Below the pieces are notes generated by a model, which did no database searches, was not told the origin of the DNA, and worked only from the letters and a program-made list of their open reading frames with translations. A DNA stretch of 64,000 nt, taken from Maricaulis sp. Lineage in GTDB: Bacteria; Pseudomonadota; Alphaproteobacteria; Caulobacterales; Maricaulaceae. Made by a program: the position numbers and the translations under genes. Positions 28,257 to 36,262 of this stretch are shown here, piece by piece. Each line of letters begins with the position of its first letter. Position 1 is the first letter of the stretch. The stretch is taken from assembly GCF_030149425.1 (NCBI RefSeq), contig NZ_JASBRQ010000078.1, positions 1 through 64,000 on the forward strand, in the 5' to 3' direction.

Positions 28257-29087
28257 TCAGCCGGCCTGGGTGACCTTGACCCAATCGATCTGGATGGCAA
28301 CGCCCTCGCGCTGGATCAACTCGGCCGCTGCCGCCGGCAATCCATAACCCGGCTTGTCGATCGCATTGGTCTTGCGCGGATACTCACCGCCGAGGGCGAG
28401 GTTGAGGATCATGTGTTTCGGCGTGTCGAATTTCCAGTCGCCGTAAACCCCGACCATTTCCCGTGTCACCCGGTAGATGACCCGGTCATCAATGGTGAAG
28501 ATGATCTTCTCCTCATCCCACTCCACGGCATAGACATGCCAGTCGGTCGCATCGGTTTCAGGCGGGAAGAAATACTTGTTCACCAGGGGCGTATCGCCGG
28601 AATATCCGGGCCCGTGCACGGCGACGCCTGTCCAGTCCTTCTCGCCGACATATTCGAGAATATCGATCTCGCCGGTATCCGGCCATTCGCCATTCCCCAG
28701 CAGCCAGAAGGCCGGCCAGACCCCTTCAAGCGCCGGCATGCGGACACGGGCCGCCGCCCGGCCATGGGTGAAATCGAACTTGTCGCGCGTATCAATCCGG
28801 CCGGACACGAAATCGGTCAGCCGTCCGCTCGGTGTTTTGAAGCCGGGCTGATAGACCGTGCGCAATTCCAGCACGCCACCGCTCGCCCCGTCGACACTGC
28901 CGGCCGGCAAAAGGCGGATCGTCTCGGCGCTGTCGACATAGGCCTGGACCTCATTATTCACCCAGAAGGCGGGGCCTTCGACATTCCACTTGCTGCGATC
29001 AAGCGTCGCCGCATTGAATTCGTCCAGAAAGACAACCTTGTCATACAAGGCCGAAGCGGCAGGGTCTGAGTGGGACATGGCGGTCAT
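28257..29087 (-). CDS. Glycoside hydrolase family 16 protein
   Basis: A 276-residue beta-jelly-roll glucanase/galactanase. The catalytic motif GEIDILEYVG (E-x-D-x-x-E) and preceding WPAFWLLGNGEWPD are diagnostic. NNEVQAYVDS and IHWDW-type substrate strands fit laminarinase/carrageenase-like GH16. I use the ATG at 29087; a further-upstream start (29150) has no better ribosome site. No signal peptide is visible from any start, which is unusual for GH16, so the enzyme may act inside the cell or leave by another route. Polysaccharide target unknown. Confidence 0.85.
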   Translation of the reverse strand: MTAMSHSDPAASALYDKVVFLDEFNAATLDRSKWNVEGPAFWVNNEVQAYVDSAETIRLLPAGSVDGASGGVLELRTVYQPGFKTPSGRLTDFVSGRIDTRDKFDFTHGRAAARVRMPALEGVWPAFWLLGNGEWPDTGEIDILEYVGEKDWTGVAVHGPGYSGDTPLVNKYFFPPETDATDWHVYAVEWDEEKIIFTIDDRVIYRVTREMVGVYGDWKFDTPKHMILNLALGGEYPRKTNAIDKPGYGLPAAAAELIQREGVAIQIDWVKVTQAG

Positions 29088-29328
29088 GGCAGAGGCTCCG
29101 TCACAGCTGACCGGGCCGGCCGGGATCAATCTCGCGGCGCCCGTTAGCAATGCCGGGAAACTAGTTCGCCAGCCCCCTCGATGGCAAGGCCCCAGTGATG
29201 CCGCATGCGCGTTGGCAGGGCACTGGCGGCCCGCTGGCGGGGCTGTGGCGCAGGGCTGGCGTGGCCTCTCACCGGGGATTTTGGTGTTTTGCGATCAATC
29301 CCGATACAAGACCGACACGGAGATAATA

Positions 29329-29769
29329 ATGGCCTTCAAGGCAGACGCAGAGAAGATCAAACGCTGGCGCGAAGAACGCCATTGGTCGCAGGAACACCTG
29401 GCTGATCTGGCCGGTATCGGCCTGCGCACCGTGCAGCGAATCGAGAATGGCGAACCGGCCTCACGCGAAACCCTGATGGCGTTGGCGGCGGCCTATAATG
29501 TCGACACCATGGCGTTATGCATCGATCCGGATGCGGAAGCGGCGCAGATCATCCAGGCGAAGAACACCAAGGTCCGCGCGGCCCTGCGCCTGAGCTTCTG
29601 GATTCACCTGGCCAGCTTCCTGCTCGGAGCCCTCGTCTTCGCCGGGATCAGCGTCGGCGTGGGCGGATTTGTGATGTTCTGGCCGCTGGCCTGGTGGACG
29701 ATGGGTCTGGCCGCTCACGGCGTTACCGTCATCATCGTCTACCTGGTGACCCGCTTTAACGAACAATAG
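29329..29769 (+). CDS. HTH (XRE) regulator with C-terminal 2TM domain
   Basis: A 146-residue protein. Residues 7-60 form a Cro/C1-type helix-turn-helix (KIKRWREERHWSQEHLADLA, then GIGLRTVQRIENGE). Two membrane segments follow at about 86-107 and 112-135 (SFWIHLASFLLGALVFAGI; MFWPLAWWTMGLAAHGV). GGAG sits 8 bases before the ATG. Such 2TM-linked regulators are common but little studied; membrane tethering suggests response to a membrane or envelope signal. It converges on the S41 protease gene with a 14-base overlap. Confidence 0.8.
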   Translation: MAFKADAEKIKRWREERHWSQEHLADLAGIGLRTVQRIENGEPASRETLMALAAAYNVDTMALCIDPDAEAAQIIQAKNTKVRAALRLSFWIHLASFLLGALVFAGISVGVGGFVMFWPLAWWTMGLAAHGVTVIIVYLVTRFNEQ

Positions 29770-30826
29770 CTTCATCGCCATGACGTGCCTCGGCAATCAG
29801 GGCCAGAGCCCGATCCAGCGCGGCATCAGCATCGGCGGGGACATCCGGGGTGATCGGCTGGCCCTCGATGCGGCCGGTATGGCGCGAATAATAATCGGCA
29901 ATCGGCAGGAAGAGCAGCATGCCGCCGGGCAGGTCGAAGGGCTGCTGGGACAGCATTTCACCTGCCGTCGCTTCCCCGACCACCTCGACCCGCCCCGCTG
30001 ACTGCAGCGCTTCGACTGCCATTTCGGCGGCACTGGCGGTCTGGCCGCTGGTCAGCACATAGACCGGTCCGCCAAACACCGCCTCGCCCGGCTGGAACCG
30101 CACCCGGATCACAGCGCGCTCGACGATATCGGCCCAGAAAGCCCGCACCGACCAGCCGGACCAGGGCTCCAGCTCCGCCAACTCGGTCGCGCCGGGAAGC
30201 TGCGCATTATGATCCGTCCAGCGGCGCGATATAAAGAAGCCAGCATCGAGCGGCTCATCGATCAGCCCCGACACGATCGGACGCATGGCAAAGGCGCCCC
30301 CCTCATTTTGCCGCAGATCGATGATCACCGCCTCCGCATCCTGTGCAGCGATGTCCCGGAAAGCGGTCTCGATAGCCGCGATCGTGTCCTGCCCCATCAT
30401 GGTGTGAACGCTGAGAATGGCGGTCCGCCCGTTCCAGGACAGATCGGTGGCTTCGGCGCCGGCGTTCATGCTGTCAAAATAGGCGCTCATCGACGCTGCA
30501 TCGGCGTCACTCGCGGTCAGATTGACGTGCGAGAACGGCCCATCCGCCCAGATGGCGCGGAATCCATCGAGAAAAGCCTCACGCGAGGATGCCGTCTCTC
30601 CCAGCTCGCGCAGGGCGGTCATAGTCCGGCGATATCCCTCGCCCTCCAGCTCCTCAGCATTGAAATGATGCTCTTGGATCAGCGCTTCGATCTCTTCCAC
30701 CACAGGCCGGAAATCGGATTGCGCCGATTGCGCGCTAGCGGCGGCAATCATGGCCCCCAGCCCCACCGCGGCGAGCGCGGCCTTTACGGCCGGCACCAGC
30801 ATCCCAACAAGTCTTTTGAGCGGCAT
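29756..30826 (-). CDS. S41 family peptidase, secreted
   Basis: A 356-residue protein with a signal peptide (MPLKRLVGMLVPAVKAAL and an Ala-rich run to about residue 33). The S41 core is recognisable: IIDLRQNEGGAFAMRPIVSGL, the nucleophile region VLTSGQTASAAEMAVEAL, and VVGEATAGEMLSQQPFDL. It resembles the shorter S41 group (tricorn core/retinol-binding-protein-like) without a PDZ domain. The ATG at 30826 has an optimal GAAGGAG. It probably acts in the periplasm on peptides or proteins of unknown identity. Confidence 0.82.
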   Translation of the reverse strand: MPLKRLVGMLVPAVKAALAAVGLGAMIAAASAQSAQSDFRPVVEEIEALIQEHHFNAEELEGEGYRRTMTALRELGETASSREAFLDGFRAIWADGPFSHVNLTASDADAASMSAYFDSMNAGAEATDLSWNGRTAILSVHTMMGQDTIAAIETAFRDIAAQDAEAVIIDLRQNEGGAFAMRPIVSGLIDEPLDAGFFISRRWTDHNAQLPGATELAELEPWSGWSVRAFWADIVERAVIRVRFQPGEAVFGGPVYVLTSGQTASAAEMAVEALQSAGRVEVVGEATAGEMLSQQPFDLPGGMLLFLPIADYYSRHTGRIEGQPITPDVPADADAALDRALALIAEARHGDEAIVR

Positions 30827-30926
30827 GATCATCTCCTTCTTCGGTGTGTCGCTCGGCATCTGCCTTGCGGTCATCCCTAGAGACGCTGGGCCGGGTGTTT
30901 CGACCTGAATCGCGATTTAGAACTTT

Positions 30927-32012
30927 TTATCGGTCTGATTTTTCAGCCGCATCGGACAGCGCGGCCTTGCGGTAGGCGAGCGGTGTCGCGCCGGTTTCCT
31001 GTTTGAAGGAACGGTTGAAATTGGACTTGGTATTGAAGCCCGAGGCCAGCATGACATCGAGGACGGTCTGATCGGCCTGCTCCGGATCGCCGAGCATCTT
31101 GCAGGCATGCTTGACGCGCAGGCTGTTGACGTAATCCGAAAAATTCCGCCCCCGGCCGGCATTGATCGCCTGCGAGACGGTGACCGGATTGACCAGGAGC
31201 TGGCGCCCGAGGCTTTTCACGGTCAGTCCCGGCCGCAAATAGGCCGCGCTGACCTCCATATGGGCATCGATCTTCTCCATCAGCTCCGCCAGGTCAGCAT
31301 GGTCCGCCCGCGCCGGCGGCTGGGCGATGTCGCGGTCCTCCTGTCCGACGCCCTCGAACAATTCCGGATATTGCATCCCATGAAAGATCAGCAGGCTGAC
31401 CATGGCCAAAAGGCCGGCAAACAGGACGAGCTCGACCGCGCGGCTTGCCTCGGCATACCCCATCGCACCCAGGGCCACGCTGACGACATTCAAGGTCAGC
31501 AACCCGAATTGCACCGCGACGAGGCGCGACAGCCAATTCAGCTCGACCGGCTCGAAGTCCGCCCGGGTTTGCGCGAGGATGTAATGAAACCGGCTCAGCC
31601 GACGCCAGGTCAAAACCGCGTAGACCCCCAGGCTGATCAAGATACCCGCCGCGAGGAGGAAAATGCTGATCGAGGTCGCCAGGGCGATCAGCGTCGCCAG
31701 TCCGGCCGGGACGGCATGCCAGAGCGACCCGATGGATATTGCGACCTGTTTTTCCGCCAGGCAGCGCCCATAAAGCCAGATCAGGGGCCCGTAGGCGTAT
31801 CCCATACCGACCGCGACTGCGTTGAGCAGTCCCAGATTCACCAAGGGCCCGAGCAGGTTGATCGCCATATGGCCGGCCAGCACCAGCACCAACCCGGCCA
31901 GAAACCGGTTGGGCAGCTGAGCCAGCCGCCCGTTCAAACTCAAGAACAGAATGAACAGGGCCGACTGGATAATGATGAAGTATTGGATCGACTGGATAAG
32001 CCCGTCCACCAT
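30927..32012 (-). CDS. Membrane-anchored AraC family regulator
   Basis: A 361-residue protein. Residues 1 to about 230 hold seven hydrophobic segments, starting IQYFIIIQSALFILFLSL, and the C-terminal 110 residues hold an AraC double helix-turn-helix (VKSLGRQLLVNPVTVSQAIN; VLDVMLASGFNTKSNFNRSF). ATPLAYRK is the usual end. Such proteins sense an external or membrane signal directly. It stands 100 bases upstream of the S41 gene on the same strand and may control it; this is a guess from position. Confidence 0.85.
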   Translation of the reverse strand: MVDGLIQSIQYFIIIQSALFILFLSLNGRLAQLPNRFLAGLVLVLAGHMAINLLGPLVNLGLLNAVAVGMGYAYGPLIWLYGRCLAEKQVAISIGSLWHAVPAGLATLIALATSISIFLLAAGILISLGVYAVLTWRRLSRFHYILAQTRADFEPVELNWLSRLVAVQFGLLTLNVVSVALGAMGYAEASRAVELVLFAGLLAMVSLLIFHGMQYPELFEGVGQEDRDIAQPPARADHADLAELMEKIDAHMEVSAAYLRPGLTVKSLGRQLLVNPVTVSQAINAGRGRNFSDYVNSLRVKHACKMLGDPEQADQTVLDVMLASGFNTKSNFNRSFKQETGATPLAYRKAALSDAAEKSDR

Positions 32013-32218
32013 TCGCCTGCCCGCCTCCGTTTGACCCCGATGCAGCCTGCCGAGTTATCTAGCCGATCAGACCGCCCGGCACCACTTGCGCCGCATGCCC
32101 AAGCTCTACGCGCATCGCGTCAATCTGCGCTCTGGAAGGACATGGCCGGATGGCTCTACTGTGTTAGCGAACCTCCCTATTCTCCGTTCCCGGAGAGCTC
32201 GCCGGACAAAGGCCCGTC

Positions 32219-33829
32219 ATGGACTTCCAGTGGATCGCAATCGCCCTCGGCGACGTTGTTTGGATCTTCATTGCCTTTGTGCTCGGCCTGCTCGCCCGCT
32301 TCGCCGGCCTGCCGCCCCTGGTCGGGTTCCTGGCCACAGGCTTCCTGCTTAACGCCTATGGCATCGCCAGCGGCGAGATGCTGGAGAAACTCTCTGATCT
32401 GGGGATCACGCTTCTTCTCTTCACCGTCGGGCTGAAACTCAATCTGCGCACGCTGGCTCGTCCGCAGGTTTGGGCCGTGACCAGCCTGCACACCTCGGTC
32501 ATCGTCGTGGCATTCGGCTTCGCCATTTATGGGCTCGCCTTGGCCGGAGTCCCCTTCCTGTCCGATCTCGATCTGCCGCGCGCCCTCCTGATCGCCTTCG
32601 CACTGAGCTTTTCCAGTACTGTCTTCGTCGTCAAAGCGCTGGAAGAACGCGGTGAGATGACATCGATGCACGGCCGCATCGCTATCGGCATTCTGGTCAT
32701 GCAGGATATCGCGGCCGTTGTCTTCCTTGCGGTCTCCACCGGCGCCCTCCCGTCAGTCTGGGCCGTTTTCATCGTCCTGCTGATCCCGCTGCGCCCGCTC
32801 CTGCACCGGCTGCTCGAACGTGTCGGCCATGGCGAACTGCTCGTACTCTACGGCTTCCTACTGGCGATGGGCGGAGCGGAATTATTCGAACTGGTAGAGA
32901 TGAAGGGCGATCTGGGCGCGCTGGTGCTGGGTCTGCTGATGGCCAACCATCCCAAGGCGGACGAGCTGGCCAAGACCATGCTCAGTTTCAAGGACCTGTT
33001 CCTCTTGGGCTTCTTCCTGTCGATCGGCCTCGCCGGTCAGCCCACCCTGGAAACGCTGGCCATCGGCGCCCTACTTGCGCCCGCAGTCCTGCTCAAATCC
33101 GCGCTGTTCTTCTATCTCCTGACCCGCTTCAAGCTGCGCGCCCGCACCGGACTGCTCGCCTCTCTCAATCTCAACACATACAGCGAATTCGGTCTTATCG
33201 TTGCGGCCATCGGCGTCGCCAATGGCTGGATCGACAATCAGTGGCTGATTGTCATAGCCATCGCCTCAGCGCTGTCCTTCGCCATGGCCGCAGCCCTGAA
33301 CACGTTTGCGCACCGGCTCTACACCCGCCACCGCGATCTCTGGAAGCGACTGCAGCGCGAAGACCTGATCACGGACGACCAGTCACTGGACACAAGGGGC
33401 GCCACGATTGCGATCATCGGCATGGGCGGCGTGGGCACGGGCGCGTTCGACAAGATGCGCGAGATCCATGGCGATGTTGTTATCGGCATCGATATCGACC
33501 CGATTACCGCCGGCAATCAGTGTGAGATCGGCCGCAATGTGCTGCATGGCGACCCCAGCGATGCGGATTTCTGGGACCGCATCCAGGCGGCGCACAAACT
33601 CGATCTGGTGCTGCTGGCTCTGCCCAAGGTGACCACCAATCTTGCCGTCGTGCGCCAGCTGAAAATGGCCGCTTTCAGTGGTGAGATCGCGGCTATAGCC
33701 AAATTCCCCGACGAGGTCGCAGCGCTGGAAGACGCGGGCGCCGCAACCGTATTCAATATCTACACCGAAGCAGGAGCTGGATTTGCCGGGCATGTGATGG
33801 CTCAAAAAGGCAAGCAACCCTCCTCCTGA
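32219..33829 (+). CDS. CPA2 cation:proton antiporter with RCK domain (Kef/YbaL-like)
   Basis: A 536-residue inner-membrane protein with about 12 hydrophobic segments in residues 1-370 and a C-terminal RCK/TrkA-N nucleotide-binding domain (TIAIIGMGGVGTGAFDKM, then GIDIDPITAGNQ). FALSFSSTVFVVKALEERGE and RIAIGILVMQDIAAVVFL match the transport core. It should exchange K+ or Na+ for H+ under NAD(H) control. Single gene, with the next gene 420 bases away. Confidence 0.88.
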   Translation: MDFQWIAIALGDVVWIFIAFVLGLLARFAGLPPLVGFLATGFLLNAYGIASGEMLEKLSDLGITLLLFTVGLKLNLRTLARPQVWAVTSLHTSVIVVAFGFAIYGLALAGVPFLSDLDLPRALLIAFALSFSSTVFVVKALEERGEMTSMHGRIAIGILVMQDIAAVVFLAVSTGALPSVWAVFIVLLIPLRPLLHRLLERVGHGELLVLYGFLLAMGGAELFELVEMKGDLGALVLGLLMANHPKADELAKTMLSFKDLFLLGFFLSIGLAGQPTLETLAIGALLAPAVLLKSALFFYLLTRFKLRARTGLLASLNLNTYSEFGLIVAAIGVANGWIDNQWLIVIAIASALSFAMAAALNTFAHRLYTRHRDLWKRLQREDLITDDQSLDTRGATIAIIGMGGVGTGAFDKMREIHGDVVIGIDIDPITAGNQCEIGRNVLHGDPSDADFWDRIQAAHKLDLVLLALPKVTTNLAVVRQLKMAAFSGEIAAIAKFPDEVAALEDAGAATVFNIYTEAGAGFAGHVMAQKGKQPSS

Positions 33830-33892
33830 CACCCCACGCCGGTTTCAAAAAACTCCTGAATTCAGAGAATTACACCTATTGCGAGCGCACCC

Positions 33893-33922
33893 GATGCGTT
33901 ACTCGCATCATGCGTTTTTTTC
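33893..33922 (+). terminator. Possible weak terminator after the antiporter gene
   Basis: GATGCG (33893-33898) pairs with CGCATC (33904-33909) over a 5-base loop, and a run of T follows at 33915. The stem is short and the T run is offset by 5 bases, so this is uncertain. Confidence 0.3.
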
Positions 33923-34060
33923 TACCTATTCGCGATCTACATCTGGGAGCGGGCAGCCCGAGCGCATCACTCTCAGCGAAAAATTTTCAGAAACCCCTAA
34001 GATTTCGAGTGCTTGCACCGATTCGAAATGTCTTGAAGTTTTGAAATGAATACCCGCAAC

Positions 34061-34078
34061 ATACTGCTTTTGCAGTAT
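34061..34078. promoter_or_regulatory. Inverted repeat upstream of the tail-collar genes
   Basis: Arms ATACTGC (34061-34067) and GCAGTAT (34072-34078) are perfectly complementary over a TTTT loop. No T run follows, only TTAAAA, so an operator or RNA hairpin is more likely than a terminator. It lies about 170 bases before the first tail-collar start. Confidence 0.35.
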
Positions 34079-34248
34079 TTAAAATGAACCACGACGACCG
34101 TCGACATCTTGTCCCGGACAAATTTCCACAATCGGATTCTGTTTTCTTGACCGTGTCAGCCCGTATTCGCTGGACTTAGCCTTAAAGTTGTGAGCTGATT
34201 GGCGCGCCTTAAATACCGTTTAACGCAACCAAATTGAGGGGGAACGCC

Positions 34249-34863
34249 ATGTTACCAACGCTGAAACGCGCGATTGGTGGCCTTGCCATACTGCTATCAA
34301 CAACCGTCGCCGCTACCACGCCAACCCAGGCTGACAGTAATCCGTATCTCGGCGACGTCATGCCGGTCGGGTTCGGGTTTTGCCCGCGTGGCTGGGCCCC
34401 AGCGGAAGGCCAGCTACTGTCGATCGCACAGTATGATGCGCTCTTCTCACTGCTGGGTACGACCTATGGCGGCGATGGACGCTCGAGTTTTGCCCTGCCG
34501 GACCTGCGCAGCCGGGTTGTCGTCGGCGACGGACGCGCGCCGGGACTTCGCAATTGGGGCTGGGGTGCCCGATTTGGCACCGAAACCGTAACGCTGATCT
34601 CCAACAACCTGCCATCACACAGTCACTCGGTGAATTTGACCCCGGCTACGACCAATCTGTCCAACTCCCCGGTCAATGCCATGATCTATGAGCGCAATGC
34701 GGGCGCTATCGACGGCTTCACCGATCAGCCCAATAACCTGGTGGCTATGCGTGCCGGGTCGATCAGCAATACCGGCGGCGGTCAGTATCTCGACATCCGA
34801 CAGCCGACGCTGGCCATTCACTGGTGCATTGCGCTCCAGGGCATCTATCCCTCGCGCAACTGA
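34249..34863 (+). CDS. Exported tail-collar domain protein 1 (MdpB-like)
   Basis: A 204-residue protein with a signal peptide (MLPTLKRAIGGLAILL, cut near residue 29). The Tail Collar domain follows: GDVMPVGFGFCPRGW, GQLLSIAQYDALFSLLGTTY, FALPDLRSRVVVGDGRAPGL. Only two Cys are present, in FCPRGW and IHWCIAL, placed to form one disulphide outside the cytoplasm. It ends GIYPSRN. The domain was named from phage tail fibres but occurs in many non-phage microcystin-dependent-protein-like genes. No phage genes are nearby. First of three paralogues in tandem. Confidence 0.8.
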   Translation: MLPTLKRAIGGLAILLSTTVAATTPTQADSNPYLGDVMPVGFGFCPRGWAPAEGQLLSIAQYDALFSLLGTTYGGDGRSSFALPDLRSRVVVGDGRAPGLRNWGWGARFGTETVTLISNNLPSHSHSVNLTPATTNLSNSPVNAMIYERNAGAIDGFTDQPNNLVAMRAGSISNTGGGQYLDIRQPTLAIHWCIALQGIYPSRN

Positions 34864-34889
34864 TCAGCTCGGAAACCGGAGATAAAGTT

Positions 34890-35480
34890 ATGAAACTCAA
34901 ATCTGCACTTCTCGCGGCCGCGCTGATGGGCGCCGGCCTGGCCACAGCTCCGAGCGCATCGGCCCAGGAACCCTTCGTCGGTGAACTGCGCCTGTTCGGG
35001 AATAATTTCTGCCCGCGTAGTTGGGCCATGGCTCAGGGCCAGCTGCTGCCCATTGCTCAGAACACGGCCTTGTTCTCCTTGCTGGGAACCACCTATGGCG
35101 GCGATGGCCGCACCACTTTCGCCCTGCCGAATTTCGAAGGGCGCACACCCGTCGGCGTTGGCCGGGGCCCAGGCCTCAGCAATTACGTCTGGGGCGAACG
35201 TTCAGGTGCCGACATGCGTGTTCTAAGCAGCACGCAAATGCCGAGCCACAGCCACACGATGCGGGCATCGAACAACGTTATCGACACGCATGATGGTGCG
35301 GGTGACCTGTTCGGCGATTTCGGCGGCTTCCTGGCCTATGGCAGTAACACGAATGGCGGGCAGATGAATAATGCCACGATCGCCAATACGGGTGGCGGCC
35401 AGTCCTTCTCGGTGCAGCAGCCGCAAATCGTCATGAACTGGTGCATCGCACTCGCTGGCGTCTATCCGTCGCGCAACTAA
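34890..35480 (+). CDS. Exported tail-collar domain protein 2
   Basis: A 196-residue paralogue of the preceding gene, 26 bases after it, behind CGGAG. The signal peptide MKLKSALLAAALMGAGLA is followed by a cut after ASA, giving mature QEPFVGELRLFGNNF. The core FALPNFEGRTPVGVGRGPGL and the two Cys (FCPRSW, MNWCIAL) are kept, as is the GVYPSRN end. The central part (about 115-165) diverges most, as expected for a ligand or contact region. Probably a secreted or surface protein; function unknown. Confidence 0.8.
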   Translation: MKLKSALLAAALMGAGLATAPSASAQEPFVGELRLFGNNFCPRSWAMAQGQLLPIAQNTALFSLLGTTYGGDGRTTFALPNFEGRTPVGVGRGPGLSNYVWGERSGADMRVLSSTQMPSHSHTMRASNNVIDTHDGAGDLFGDFGGFLAYGSNTNGGQMNNATIANTGGGQSFSVQQPQIVMNWCIALAGVYPSRN

Positions 35481-35518
35481 CCGCCACTTGTTTCGACCCA
35501 GATTGGGAGATTTTTTTC

Positions 35519-36100
35519 ATGCTTAAAGCATTAACGAGACTTTCAGTGGCCGCAGGCGCTGCCGCTACCCTCGCCGGAGCTGCACAGGCCGCTCCGGGTA
35601 CGTTCCTCGGCGACATTCAGCTTGAGGGCTTCAACTTCTGTCCGCGCGGCACGCTCGAAGCTGCCGGCCAGCTTTTGCCGATCAACCAGAACCAGGCCTT
35701 GTTCTCGCTCTACGGGACCACCTATGGGGGCGATGGACGCACGACCTTTGCCTTGCCGGATCTGCGCGGCAGGGTCGCTGTGGGCTACGGTGCAGGACCG
35801 CGGCTGGGAACGCGCACGGGCGAAGAAACCCGCACGCTGACCGTCGCCAACATGCCGGCACATAATCACCGGGTAAATACGGGCACCAGCGGCGTTGTGA
35901 CCAATCCGACCAATGCTTCAATCACCGAATTGCCCGTGGGCGTGGATGTTTTCAGCGTCCCGGCCAACCCGACCGGCAGCACCATGAACAGCGCGATGAT
36001 CGCCAATACGGGGGGCGGCCAAGCCTTCGATATCATCATGCCGACGCTGGCGATGAAATGGTGTGTCACCACACAGGGCACATTCCCGCCGCGCAACTAG
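35519..36100 (+). CDS. Exported tail-collar domain protein 3
   Basis: A 193-residue paralogue, 38 bases after the second and behind a GGGAG site followed by a T run. The signal peptide (MLKALTRLSVAAGAAATLAG) ends at AQA. It keeps GTTYGGDGRTTFALPDLRGR, the Cys pair (NFCPRG, MKWCV) and a PPRN end. It is followed by a strong terminator at 36131. The three genes form one unit and are perhaps made as a set of related surface subunits. Confidence 0.8.
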   Translation: MLKALTRLSVAAGAAATLAGAAQAAPGTFLGDIQLEGFNFCPRGTLEAAGQLLPINQNQALFSLYGTTYGGDGRTTFALPDLRGRVAVGYGAGPRLGTRTGEETRTLTVANMPAHNHRVNTGTSGVVTNPTNASITELPVGVDVFSVPANPTGSTMNSAMIANTGGGQAFDIIMPTLAMKWCVTTQGTFPPRN

Positions 36101-36130
36101 CGCCGGGGACCATTGCCTTATGCACAAGAG

Positions 36131-36166
36131 CAGCTGCCGTCCCCAGTGACGGCAGCTGTTTCTTTT
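36131..36166 (+). terminator. Intrinsic terminator of the tail-collar operon
   Basis: Perfect 11-bp stem (CAGCTGCCGTC at 36131-36141 and GACGGCAGCTG at 36148-36158) with a 6-base loop, followed by TTTCTTTT. It separates the tail-collar trio from the acyl-AMP ligase operon, which must have its own promoter in 36167-36262. Confidence 0.9.
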
Positions 36167-36262
36167 GACAGGAACTTAACTTGCGCCTGAACCCGCTACG
36201 ATACTAGCTTTCGCAACAGGCCGTGGCGCGTTGGGGGAAGGCGTGCCCGCCCGGGGAATAAA

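Larger units (their letters stand above)
33830..34248. other. AT-richer intergenic region before the tail-collar genes
   Basis: About 420 bases with no credible gene, clearly richer in A+T than the surroundings. It contains a small hairpin with a T tract (33893-33922), a second hairpin with a TTTT loop (34061-34078), and the leader of the first tail-collar gene with the ribosome site GAGGGGGA at 34236-34243. The base composition could mark a promoter with several inputs or an acquired segment. I found no convincing -35/-10 pair. Confidence 0.5.

Noticed and set aside
31107-32435. A 442-codon plus-strand frame opposite the AraC-type gene
   Set aside because: Composition is skewed (Gln, Arg, Asp-rich) as expected of an antisense frame, and it runs into the antiporter gene in another frame.
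34249-36100. Prophage remnant
   Set aside because: Tail-collar domains occur in phages, but the three genes have signal peptides, and no integrase, capsid, tail or lysis gene is nearby.
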